64,000 nucleotides of DNA from Pseudomonadota bacterium (GTDB lineage: Bacteria > Pseudomonadota > Gammaproteobacteria > Burkholderiales > Burkholderiaceae_C): contig JAEWIF010000026.1 in NCBI GenBank assembly GCA_023387335.1, positions 1-64,000 on the forward strand, given 5' to 3'. Position numbers and translations under genes: made by a program. Under the pieces are notes generated by a model, which was given only the letters and a program-made list of their open reading frames with translations, made no database searches and was not told the DNA's origin. How positions within the stretch are numbered: the stretch's first letter is position 1; each line of letters starts with the position of its first letter. This document shows positions 53,184 to 61,325 of the stretch, piece after piece.

Positions 53184-54593
53184 TCACTGCGCGGCCACCG
53201 GCGCCACGCCGTCCAGGCGCTTCGCGAGAGCGTCCAGCACCGGCTTGATCCGCGGACCCATGCTGATCTGCGGGTTGGAGAAGCCGTCGGGCTTGCCCGC
53301 TTCCTCCTCGCGCCGGCGGATCACCGGCACCGCCGCGGCGAAAGCCTCCTCGAACGAATGCGTCTCGCGCAACTGCTCGTCGAACATCGCGCGGCCGAAG
53401 AAGGTGAGCTCGGACTTGCGCCCGCAGCCATACGACGTGTGGTCCGGGTCGGCCGCCGTCATCACCAGCGTGGTGTCGCCGGCCAGCGGCTGGACCCATC
53501 CGCCTGAATAGCAGGCCGAGACGGCGATCACGCGGTGGCGGATGCCGGCTTCGTCCAGCGCCTCGCGCAGGTCGTCCGGCGTGAGCCAGGGCACCTGCAG
53601 CGGCCAGTGCTCCGCGGCCAGGCGGAAGTTGCTGGCGCCGTGCGAGGTGAGATAGACCACGAGCAGGTCGTGTTCGCGGTCCATGCGTTCGGCCAGCGCC
53701 GCGACGGCGCGCCGCAGGTTCAGCGGCGTGGCCCACGGCAGCGAGTCGGCCGTGGTCGCGTGGTTCATCAGCCGCAGCACGCGGCCCTTGGCGTCGAAGC
53801 GCTCGGCCAGCACGTCCGCCACCATGGCGCTCTCGCGCAGGAACACGTCCTCGGAGGCGTAGGGCGCGAATACCAGGCCGTACACGTCCACCACGCCTTC
53901 GCGCTGCGGCGCCAGCGAATCCACGGCCTGGTCCCAGACCTCCTGCTGGCGCTCGAAGGTTTCCTGGCTGAGGGCGAGGCGCGGGCGGCGCTCGCCGCGC
54001 TCGGCGACGGCTTCCCAGGGGCGGTCGTTCAGGTACCAGATGCTCACCAGCGACAGGCAGAGCATGGCGACCGTGAGCGAAGCCAGCCGCCCGCGGCGCA
54101 GCCCGAACTGCACGCCCAGCCACAGCTGCACCAGCGTGCCCCAGGCGATGAGCGCGAGGAACACCGCCCAGGCCGTGATCGGCGACTGCAGCAGCGCGGG
54201 CATCGCGTCGTGGCCCTCGGCGATGTTCAGCGCCGCGCCGGCCAGCAGCAGCGGCACCGACGAGGCGAACGACAGCGTGAACCAGGTGGCGACGCCGTGC
54301 GGGCGCCCGGCGCCCGCTGGCCGTCCCCACAAGGCCGCCCACACCAGCAGTGCGGCCAGGCCGGTGCTCCATGACGGGATCAGCCAACTGCGCAGGTCGA
54401 ACCGCGCGGGGCCGGCGATCTCCAGCCGGGCCAGGCCCAGTTCCAGCAGCAGCACGGCGCCGACCACCAGCGCCAGCTGCCACGGCGACGGCTGGTGTCC
54501 CGCGACGCGCGACTGCAGCAGCCAGCCGCTGCGCAGCCCTTCGCGGAACCAGCGCGCGGTGGAGAGGCGCTCGCGCGCCTGCGTTTCTTCCAT
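53184..54593 (-). CDS. Membrane-anchored C13-family (legumain-like) peptidase
   Basis: A 469-residue protein. About five hydrophobic segments in residues 35-190 precede a cytoplasmic or periplasmic caspase-fold domain. The catalytic His is in VVYLTSHGASNF, the Cys in AVSACYSGGW. Strand VVDVYGLVFAPYASEDVFLRE begins the fold. C13 peptidases are rare in bacteria and their targets unknown. It ends 1 bp from infA and starts 52 bp after the RND outer-membrane gene, so it may be cotranscribed with the efflux operon. Confidence 0.87.
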   Translation of the reverse strand: MEETQARERLSTARWFREGLRSGWLLQSRVAGHQPSPWQLALVVGAVLLLELGLARLEIAGPARFDLRSWLIPSWSTGLAALLVWAALWGRPAGAGRPHGVATWFTLSFASSVPLLLAGAALNIAEGHDAMPALLQSPITAWAVFLALIAWGTLVQLWLGVQFGLRRGRLASLTVAMLCLSLVSIWYLNDRPWEAVAERGERRPRLALSQETFERQQEVWDQAVDSLAPQREGVVDVYGLVFAPYASEDVFLRESAMVADVLAERFDAKGRVLRLMNHATTADSLPWATPLNLRRAVAALAERMDREHDLLVVYLTSHGASNFRLAAEHWPLQVPWLTPDDLREALDEAGIRHRVIAVSACYSGGWVQPLAGDTTLVMTAADPDHTSYGCGRKSELTFFGRAMFDEQLRETHSFEEAFAAAVPVIRRREEEAGKPDGFSNPQISMGPRIKPVLDALAKRLDGVAPVAAQ

Positions 54594-54645
54594 GACGTTT
54601 CCCCCCTGTGGTTGTGCAGGGGAGTCTAGTCAACAAGGGCGGAGA

Positions 54646-56055
54646 TCAGCGCGCGGCGGCCTTCGGCGGCTCGGTCCAGCCGCCGCCCAGGGCGCGGTAA
54701 AGCAACACCTGGTTCTGCAAACGCGCGAGCCGCGTCTGGATCTCCGCCTGCTGCGCGGCGAACAGCGAGCGCTGCGAATCCAGCAGGTCCAGCGTGCTGG
54801 ACACGCCGGCGTCGAAGCGCATCTGCGAGAGCTTCACGCGCACCGCCTCGGCCTGCGCGGCCTTGCCCTGGGCATCCAGCTGCTCGGTGAGCGTGGCGCG
54901 GCCGGCCAGCGCGTCGGACACCTCGCGGAAGGCCGACTGGATGGCGCGCTCGTACTGCGCCACCGCGATGTCGCGCGAGACGTTGGCCGAGGCCAGGCCG
55001 GCCTGGTTGCGGCCCGCGTCGAAGATCGGCAGCAGCAGCGAAGGCGCGATGGTGTAGGCCCAGGAGCCGCCGCCGTCGAACAGCCCCGACAGCTGCGTGC
55101 TCGCGCGGCCCGCCTGCGCGGTGAGCGTGATGCGCGGGAAGAAAGCCGCGCGCGCCGCGCCGATGTTGGCGTTGGCCGCGATCAGCTGCTGCTCGGCCTG
55201 GCGCACGTCGGGACGCGCCACCAGCACGTCGGACGGCACGCCGGCCGGCACGTCCGCCAGCTGCACCGCGGCCATGGTGGTGCCGGTCTGGTAGTCCGGC
55301 GGCAGCGGTTGCCCCACGAGCAGCGAGAGGGCGTTGAGGTCCGCCGCGCGCTGGCGTTGCGCCTGCGCGAGCGCCGCGCGCGCGGTCTCCGACAGCGACT
55401 CCGCCGCGCGCAGGTCCAGCTCGGACGACACGCCGTTGTCGAAGCGCAGCTTCACCAGCCGGTACGACTCGGCGCGCGTGTCCATCGTCTGGCGCGTGAG
55501 GGCCAGCAGCTCCTCGTCGGCGACCAGCGACAGCCAGGTGGTGGCGACCGAGCTCACGAGCGCGATCTGCGCGGCCTTGCGGCCTTCCTCGGTCGCCAGG
55601 TACTGCGCGAGCGCGGCCTGCGACAGGCTGGCGATGCGGCCGAAGAAGTCGATCTCCCACGACGTGAACGCGAGGCCGGCCTGGAAGCTGGTGATCTGCT
55701 CGCCGTTGGTCGGATTGGGCGCGCGGCTGGCGTTGAGGCCCGCGCCCACGGACGGATAGCGGTCGGCGCGCCGGATGTCGTACTGCGCGCGCGCCTGCTC
55801 GATGTTGAGCACGGCCACGCGCAGGTCGCGGTTGTCCGACAGCGCGGTGGTGACCAGCCCGCGCAGGCGTTCGTCGGTGAAGAAGCGCTGCCAGTCCAGC
55901 GCCGCCGGGGGCGTGCCCTCGGTGGCGCTGGGGTAGGGGAAGGCGCCCGCGACCGGCGCGGCCGGCCGCTCGTAGGTCGGGATGAACGAGCAGCCCGCCA
56001 GCACGGCGGCCGCCAGCGGCGCGAGGGCCAGCTTGCGCAGATGCATGGTGGTCAT
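54646..56055 (-). CDS. NodT/OprM-family outer-membrane efflux lipoprotein
   Basis: A 469-residue outer-membrane channel. The signal ends in the lipobox LAGC (AAAVLAGCSFIP), so it is a lipoprotein, unlike TolC. Two OEP repeats follow (DWQRFFTDERLRGLV; FFPRITLTAQAG, SLLLPIFDAGRN, YERAIQSAFREVSDAL). The ATG overlaps the RND stop (ATGA). It completes a tripartite pump. Confidence 0.95.
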   Translation of the reverse strand: MTTMHLRKLALAPLAAAVLAGCSFIPTYERPAAPVAGAFPYPSATEGTPPAALDWQRFFTDERLRGLVTTALSDNRDLRVAVLNIEQARAQYDIRRADRYPSVGAGLNASRAPNPTNGEQITSFQAGLAFTSWEIDFFGRIASLSQAALAQYLATEEGRKAAQIALVSSVATTWLSLVADEELLALTRQTMDTRAESYRLVKLRFDNGVSSELDLRAAESLSETARAALAQAQRQRAADLNALSLLVGQPLPPDYQTGTTMAAVQLADVPAGVPSDVLVARPDVRQAEQQLIAANANIGAARAAFFPRITLTAQAGRASTQLSGLFDGGGSWAYTIAPSLLLPIFDAGRNQAGLASANVSRDIAVAQYERAIQSAFREVSDALAGRATLTEQLDAQGKAAQAEAVRVKLSQMRFDAGVSSTLDLLDSQRSLFAAQQAEIQTRLARLQNQVLLYRALGGGWTEPPKAAAR

Positions 56056-59000
56056 ACCTGGTCCCCCGCCGTGGCGCCGCGCGGCATCTCGGGGTCGAAC
56101 TCGTGCGTGTACAGCTTCCGTTGCCGTTCGCTGCCGTGGAAGATGCCGCGCACCACCACGAAGAAGATGGGCACGAAGAACACGGCCAGCGCCGTGCCGG
56201 TGAGGATGCCGCCCAGCACGCCGGTGCCGATGGCGCGCTGGCTGGCCGCGCCCGCGCCGCTGGCCAGGACCAGCGGCAGCACGCCCAGGCCGAACGCCAT
56301 CGAGGTCATGATGATCGGCCGGAACCGCAGGTGCGCCGCCGTCAGCGCCGCCTCGATCACGCTCTTGCCCTGGGCCTGCAGGTCCTTGGCGAACTCGATG
56401 ATCAGGATGGCGTTCTTGGCCGACAGGCCGATGATGGTGATCAGTCCCACCTGGAAGTACACGTCGTTGGCGTAGCCGCGCAGCAGCGTGGCCACCAGCA
56501 CGCCCAGCACGCCCAGCGGCACCACCAGGATCACCGACAGCGGGATCGACCAGCTCTCGTACAGCGCCGCGAGGCAGAGGAACACCGCCAGGATGGCGAA
56601 GCCGTACAGGATCAGCGCCTGGGCCCCGGCGAGCTTCTCCTCGCGCGACTGGCCGGTCCACTCGAAGGCGAAGCCGGGCGGCAGCTGGGAAGCCAGGCGC
56701 TCCATCTCGTTCATCGCGGCGCCGCTGCTGTAGCCGGGCGCGGCCGAGCCGGAGATGCGCATCGACGGATAGCCGTTGTAGCGGACGGTCTGCATCGCGC
56801 CGGTCACCCAGCGGGTGGTGGCGAAGGCCGACAGCGGCACCGGGCGGCCCTGGTTGCCGACCGCGTTCAGGCGCAGCAGGTCTTCCGGCTGCATGCGCGC
56901 CGGCGCGTCGGCCTGCACGATCACGCGCTGCAGGCGGCCGCGGTTCGGGAAGTCGTTGATGTACGACGAGCCGAGCGAGGTGGACAGCACGCTGTTGATC
57001 GCCTCGAAGCTCACGCCCAGGGCCTGCGCCTTGTCGCGGTCGACGTCCAGTTCCAGCTGCGGCGCGTCCTCCAGGCCGTCGGGGCGGACCTGCGTCAGCA
57101 CCGGGCTCTTGGCGGCCAGGCCCAGCAGCTGGTTGCGCGCGGCGATCAGCTTCTCGTGGCCGTTGCCGCCCCGGTCCTGCAGCCGGAAGCTGAAGCCCGA
57201 CGCGGTGCCCAGCTCCGGGATGGGCGGCGGGCTGAGCGGGAAGATGAACGCGTCGCGGATGCTCGAGAGCGCGCCGAACGCGCGGCCCGCGATGGCGCCG
57301 GCGGCGTGCTGCTCGCCCTTGCGCTCGTCCCAGTTCTTGAGCGTGACGAACGCCAGGCCGGCGTTCTGGCCCTGGCCGGAAAACGAGAAGCCCAGCACGC
57401 CGACCATGCTCTGCACCTCGGGCTGCTTGAGCATGAAGCCTTCGACCTGCTCCATCACGCGCGTGGTGCGCTCCAGCGTGGCGCCGGGCGGCAGCTGCAC
57501 GTTCACGATGATGTAGCCCTGGTCCTCCTGCGGCAGGAACGAGGTGGGCAGGCGCGTGTAGATCAGCGCCACCACCGCGCCGATGGCGCCGTACAGGATC
57601 AGGTACCACGGCGCGCGGCGCAGCATGCGCGCCACGAAGCCTTCGTAGCCGTGCGCGGTGCGCCGGAAGCTGCGGTTGAACCAGCCGAAGAAGCCGCGCT
57701 TTTCCACGTGGTGGCCGGCTTCCACCGGCTTGAGCAGCGTGGCGCACAGCGCGGGCGTGAGCGACAGCGCCATGAAGGCGGAGAACGCGATCGAGGCCAC
57801 CATCACCGCCGAGAACTGGCGGTAGATGTTGCCGGTGGAGCCGGCGAAGAAGGCCAGCGGCACGAACACCGAGATCAGCACCACCGTCACGCCGACGATG
57901 GCGCCCTGGATCTGGCCCATCGCCTTGCGTGTCGCCTCGCGAGGCGGCAATCCCTCCTCGCTCATGATGCGTTCGACGTTCTCCACCACCACGATGGCGT
58001 CGTCCACCACGATGCCGATCACCAGCACCATGCCGAACATGGTGAGCACGTTGATCGAGAAGCCCAGCGCCAGCAGGGTCGCGAAGGTGCCCAGCAGCGC
58101 CACCGGCACCACCAGGGTCGGGATGATGGTGTAGCGCCAGTTCTGCAGGAACAGGAACATCACCAGGAACACCAGCGCGACCGCTTCCAGCAGCGTCTCC
58201 ACCACCTGCGAGATGGAGATGCGCACGAAGCGCGAGCTGTCGTACGGGATCTCCCACTTCATGCCCGCCGGGAAGTAGGGCGCCAGTTCGCCCATGCGCT
58301 TGCGGATGGCATCGGCGGTGGCCAGCGCGTTGCCGGTCGGCGAGAGCTGCACGCCGATGCCGGTGGAAGGCTTGCCGTTCAGGCGCGCCGACGTCGAGAA
58401 GGTCTGGGCGTTGAGCTCGACCCGCGCCACGTCCTTCAGCCGCACGGTCGAGCCGTCGGTGTTGGCGCGCAGCACGATGTTCTGGAACTGCTCGACCGAG
58501 CCCAGCTGCCCGCCCACGATCACCGTGGCGGCGACGCCCTGGCCGGTGATGTTGGGCAGGTCGCCGATGCTGCCGGCCGACACCTGCGCGTTCTGCGCGC
58601 GGATCGCCGCGTTGACCTCGGCGGCCGACATGTTGAAGCCGACCAGCTTCTCCGGGTCGATCCAGACGCGCATCGCGGCTTCGGTGCCGAACAGCTGGGC
58701 CTGGCCCACGCCGGGGATGCGCTGGATCTCGGGCAGCACGTTGCGCGAGGCGTAGTCGCCCAGGTCCACCGGCGTCCAGTTGGGGTCGTCGGACGACAGG
58801 ATGGTGAACAGCAGGAAGTTGGCGCGCGACTTCTCCACGCGCACGCCCTGCTGCGTCACCGAGGCGGGCAGGCGCGGCGCGGCGCGCGACAGGCGATTCT
58901 GCACGTCCACCTGCGCCAGGTCGGCGTTGGTGCCGGGCTCGAAGGTGATGGTGATCTGGCCCAGGCCGTTGGCCTGCGCCACCGACTCCATGTAGATCAG

Positions 59001-59222
59001 GCCGGGCGAGCCGTTCATCTCCTGCTCGATCACGGAGATGACGCTTTCCTCCAGCGTGCGGGCCGAGGCGCCGGGGTAGGTGGCCGACACCACGATGGCG
59101 GGGGGCGCCACCGGCGGGTACTGCGAGATCGGCAGGGTGCGGATGGCGACCGCGCCCAGCACGATCAGGAACAGCGCGATGACCCAGGCGAAGATGGGCC
59201 GGTCGATGAAGAACTTGGCCAT
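56052..59222 (-). CDS. RND multidrug efflux transporter, AcrB/MexB (HAE1) type
   Basis: A 1056-residue inner-membrane proton/drug antiporter with twelve transmembrane helices and two large periplasmic loops. It starts FFIDRPIFAWVIALFLIVLG. The proton-relay Asp pair is seen in VVDDAIVVVENVERIM (TM4) and the TM10 Lys in GLSAKNAILIIEFAKD. Family blocks such as PRNFL-type KSRANFLLF and GFSFSGQGQNAGLAF are present. Length is normal for the hydrophobe/amphiphile group. Its likely substrates are drugs and detergents; specificity is not readable. Confidence 0.96.
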   Translation of the reverse strand: MAKFFIDRPIFAWVIALFLIVLGAVAIRTLPISQYPPVAPPAIVVSATYPGASARTLEESVISVIEQEMNGSPGLIYMESVAQANGLGQITITFEPGTNADLAQVDVQNRLSRAAPRLPASVTQQGVRVEKSRANFLLFTILSSDDPNWTPVDLGDYASRNVLPEIQRIPGVGQAQLFGTEAAMRVWIDPEKLVGFNMSAAEVNAAIRAQNAQVSAGSIGDLPNITGQGVAATVIVGGQLGSVEQFQNIVLRANTDGSTVRLKDVARVELNAQTFSTSARLNGKPSTGIGVQLSPTGNALATADAIRKRMGELAPYFPAGMKWEIPYDSSRFVRISISQVVETLLEAVALVFLVMFLFLQNWRYTIIPTLVVPVALLGTFATLLALGFSINVLTMFGMVLVIGIVVDDAIVVVENVERIMSEEGLPPREATRKAMGQIQGAIVGVTVVLISVFVPLAFFAGSTGNIYRQFSAVMVASIAFSAFMALSLTPALCATLLKPVEAGHHVEKRGFFGWFNRSFRRTAHGYEGFVARMLRRAPWYLILYGAIGAVVALIYTRLPTSFLPQEDQGYIIVNVQLPPGATLERTTRVMEQVEGFMLKQPEVQSMVGVLGFSFSGQGQNAGLAFVTLKNWDERKGEQHAAGAIAGRAFGALSSIRDAFIFPLSPPPIPELGTASGFSFRLQDRGGNGHEKLIAARNQLLGLAAKSPVLTQVRPDGLEDAPQLELDVDRDKAQALGVSFEAINSVLSTSLGSSYINDFPNRGRLQRVIVQADAPARMQPEDLLRLNAVGNQGRPVPLSAFATTRWVTGAMQTVRYNGYPSMRISGSAAPGYSSGAAMNEMERLASQLPPGFAFEWTGQSREEKLAGAQALILYGFAILAVFLCLAALYESWSIPLSVILVVPLGVLGVLVATLLRGYANDVYFQVGLITIIGLSAKNAILIIEFAKDLQAQGKSVIEAALTAAHLRFRPIIMTSMAFGLGVLPLVLASGAGAASQRAIGTGVLGGILTGTALAVFFVPIFFVVVRGIFHGSERQRKLYTHEFDPEMPRGATAGDQV

Positions 59223-59237
59223 GCGGCGGCGCCTTCC

Positions 59238-60455
59238 TTAAGTGCGCGGCGCCGAGGCGGCCGAAGCCGCGGACGCGGGCCGGGCGGCGGGCGCGGCGGG
59301 CTTGCCGTTGTTCCAGGGCACCGGCTTGACCGGCGTGCCCGGCGGCATCATCTGCAGCTTCTGGAAGCCGTCGACGACGACCTGCTCGCCGGCCTTCAGG
59401 CCGTCGACCACCACCCACTGGCCTTCCTGGCTGCCGTTGATCCTGATCTGCCGGGGCGCCGTCTTGCCGCCTTCGCCCACCACCAGCACGCTGTCGCCCT
59501 GCTGGGTGCGGGTGACCGCCTGCTGCGGCAGCAGGATGGCGTTGCTGGCCTTGGCCTGCTCGATCTGCACCCGCACGTACATGCCGGGCAGCAGCATGCC
59601 GCCGGGGTTGGGCACCTCGGCGCGCAGCGCCACCTGGCCGCTGGTGGGATCGACCTGCAGGTCGGCGAACAGCAGGCGGCCCGGCTGGTTGTAGGGGGTG
59701 CCGTCTTCCAGCAGCACCTTGACCGGCGTGCCGTCGCCGGCGCGCTTGAGCTTGCCCTCCTGCATCGCGCGGCGCAGGTTCAGCACCTCGTTGGCCGACT
59801 GCGTGATGTTCACGTACAGGGGATGGATCACCTGGATGGTGGCCAGCGGCGTGGGCTCGCCCTGGCCGACCAGCGCGCCCTCGGTCACCAGTGCGCGGCC
59901 GATGCGGCCGGAGATCGGCGCGGTCACCAGCGCGTAGTTGAGGTTGATCTGCGCCGTGCGCACCGAGGCCTCGGCGGCGGCCACTTCGGCTTCGGCCGCC
60001 TTCTGGGCGGCGACCGCGTTGACGTATTCCTGCTTGCTGATCGCGTTGGCTTCCACCAGCGGGCGGTAGCGCTCGGCCAGTCCCTTGGCCTGCGCCACGT
60101 TGGCCTGGGCCCGCGCCAGCGTGGCTTGCGCGCTGGCGGCCGCCGCCTGGTAGGGCGCGGAGTCGATGCGGAACAGGGACTGGCCGGCTTTCACGTCGCT
60201 GCCTTCGCGGAACAGCCGCTCCTGCACGATGCCCGCGGCGCGCGCGCGCACCTGCGCCACGCGCGACGCTTCGAGGCGGCCGGGCAGTTCGGTGACGAGG
60301 CCGATGTCCTGCGGCTGCACGGTGACGACGCCCACTTCAGGCGCGGGCATGCCGCCGCCGGGAGGGCCGGCCTGCGTCTGCTGCGACTTGCCACAGGCGG
60401 CGAGAAGGAGCGCGAGAGACAGGAGCGAGGTGCGGATCAGCAGCTGTGAGGCCAT
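59238..60455 (-). CDS. RND efflux periplasmic adaptor, AcrA/MexA type
   Basis: A 405-residue membrane-fusion lipoprotein. The signal sequence ends LLLAACGKS. The lipoyl halves flank a coiled-coil hairpin (AAASAQATLARAQANVAQAK...KAAEAEVAAAEASV), followed by ITAPISG-like VTAPISGRIGRALVTEGALV, and a beta-barrel and membrane-proximal domain. The C-terminus is Pro-Ala-rich. ATG 60455 gives a normal lipoprotein signal. It starts the operon. Confidence 0.95.
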   Translation of the reverse strand: MASQLLIRTSLLSLALLLAACGKSQQTQAGPPGGGMPAPEVGVVTVQPQDIGLVTELPGRLEASRVAQVRARAAGIVQERLFREGSDVKAGQSLFRIDSAPYQAAAASAQATLARAQANVAQAKGLAERYRPLVEANAISKQEYVNAVAAQKAAEAEVAAAEASVRTAQINLNYALVTAPISGRIGRALVTEGALVGQGEPTPLATIQVIHPLYVNITQSANEVLNLRRAMQEGKLKRAGDGTPVKVLLEDGTPYNQPGRLLFADLQVDPTSGQVALRAEVPNPGGMLLPGMYVRVQIEQAKASNAILLPQQAVTRTQQGDSVLVVGEGGKTAPRQIRINGSQEGQWVVVDGLKAGEQVVVDGFQKLQMMPPGTPVKPVPWNNGKPAAPAARPASAASAASAPRT

Positions 60456-60615
60456 GGAGCGCCGGTTCGTTGAGCAAAACGGGCCAGTATAAGGAGCCAC
60501 TCTTTGCTGGGCATTAAGCGGGGCGCTGCGCGTTCCGCCCCAAGCGGCGAACCCTTCCTACACGCACCGGCGCGAGTCGTCCGCACAATGGCGGTGCATT
60601 GGGGATGTGCAGTTC

Positions 60616-60993
60616 ATGAGGATCTTGTTGGTGGAGGACCATGCCGTGACGCAGGAGCTGTTGCGGCAGATGCTCGCGCTCGTGCCGGGCACGGAGGTGG
60701 TGCACGTGGCCACGACTTCGGCCGAGGCGGTGGACTGGCTGTCCCGCCATGACAATGGCTGGGAGCTGGCCGTCATCGACCTGTTCCTGGCCGATGGCCA
60801 CGGCTTCGACGTGCTGCGCAAATGCCAGGGCCGCTCGGCCCACCAGCGTGCCGTGCTCCTGACCAACTACACGCGCGAACCCGTGCGCGACAACGCCCGC
60901 CGCGCCGGCGCCGACGCCGTGTTCGACAAGACCACCGAGATGAAGGGCTTCATCGCCTGGTGCCGCGATGCCCAGGCGGCCCTGGCCGGTTGA
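60616..60993 (+). CDS. Stand-alone receiver-domain protein
   Basis: A 125-residue single REC domain, with no output domain. RILLVEDHAVTQELLRQMLA supplies the acidic pocket, the acceptor Asp is in LAVIDLFLADG, Thr/Ser switch and Lys are in LLTNYTR and VFDKTTEM. GTG 60607 could add three residues. It may act as a phosphate shuttle in one of the hybrid-kinase relays in this window. It is divergent from the RND adaptor and converges with the YoeB scar (4-bp gap). Confidence 0.9.
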   Translation: MRILLVEDHAVTQELLRQMLALVPGTEVVHVATTSAEAVDWLSRHDNGWELAVIDLFLADGHGFDVLRKCQGRSAHQRAVLLTNYTREPVRDNARRAGADAVFDKTTEMKGFIAWCRDAQAALAG

Positions 60994-60997
60994 ACCG

Positions 60998-61261
60998 CTA
61001 GTAGTGGTAGCGGAGCTGGGCGATGAGCAGGGCGTCGCGCTCGGGCTTGCAGACCATCCGGTGTTCGTCGGTGATCCGGCGCGACCAGTAGCCTGACAGC
61101 GCGTGCTTCAGCGGCTCGGGTTTTCCGATGCCGGTGAACGGCTCGGGCGCGGTGCTCTCGATCAGCTCGTTGATGCGCTTGATCTCCAGGTCGTGCATGG
61201 CCGCCAGCAAGCGCCGCGCGTTCGCGGGGCTGCGCAGCAGGTAGGCCGTCTCCTCCAGCGC
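60998..61261 (-). pseudogene. YefM antitoxin / YoeB toxin deletion scar
   Basis: A continuous frame joins the last part of a YefM antitoxin (LEETAYLLRSPANARRLL) directly to a YoeB toxin lacking its first ~20 residues (IKRINELIES, GIGKPEPLKHALSGYWSRRI, and the terminal RYHY). Both protein ends are canonical, but the antitoxin's DNA-binding half and the toxin's N-terminus are gone. No start codon exists upstream of the YefM part. ATG 61198 could give a 66-residue YoeB fragment that still has the Glu in KPEPLKH and the last His-Tyr. An internal in-frame deletion explains the structure. Confidence 0.88.
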
Positions 61262-61325
61262 CTTACATGAATGACGGACGTGGTGCCCGTCTCGGCCGCG
61301 AGGTGCTGGCGTGAGAATCCCAGCC

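Noticed and set aside
56103..60449. A 1448-codon open frame antisense to the RND pump and adaptor genes
   Set aside because: It is a GC-driven shadow frame with low-complexity His/Arg/Gly composition; the opposite strand encodes two complete, motif-rich proteins.
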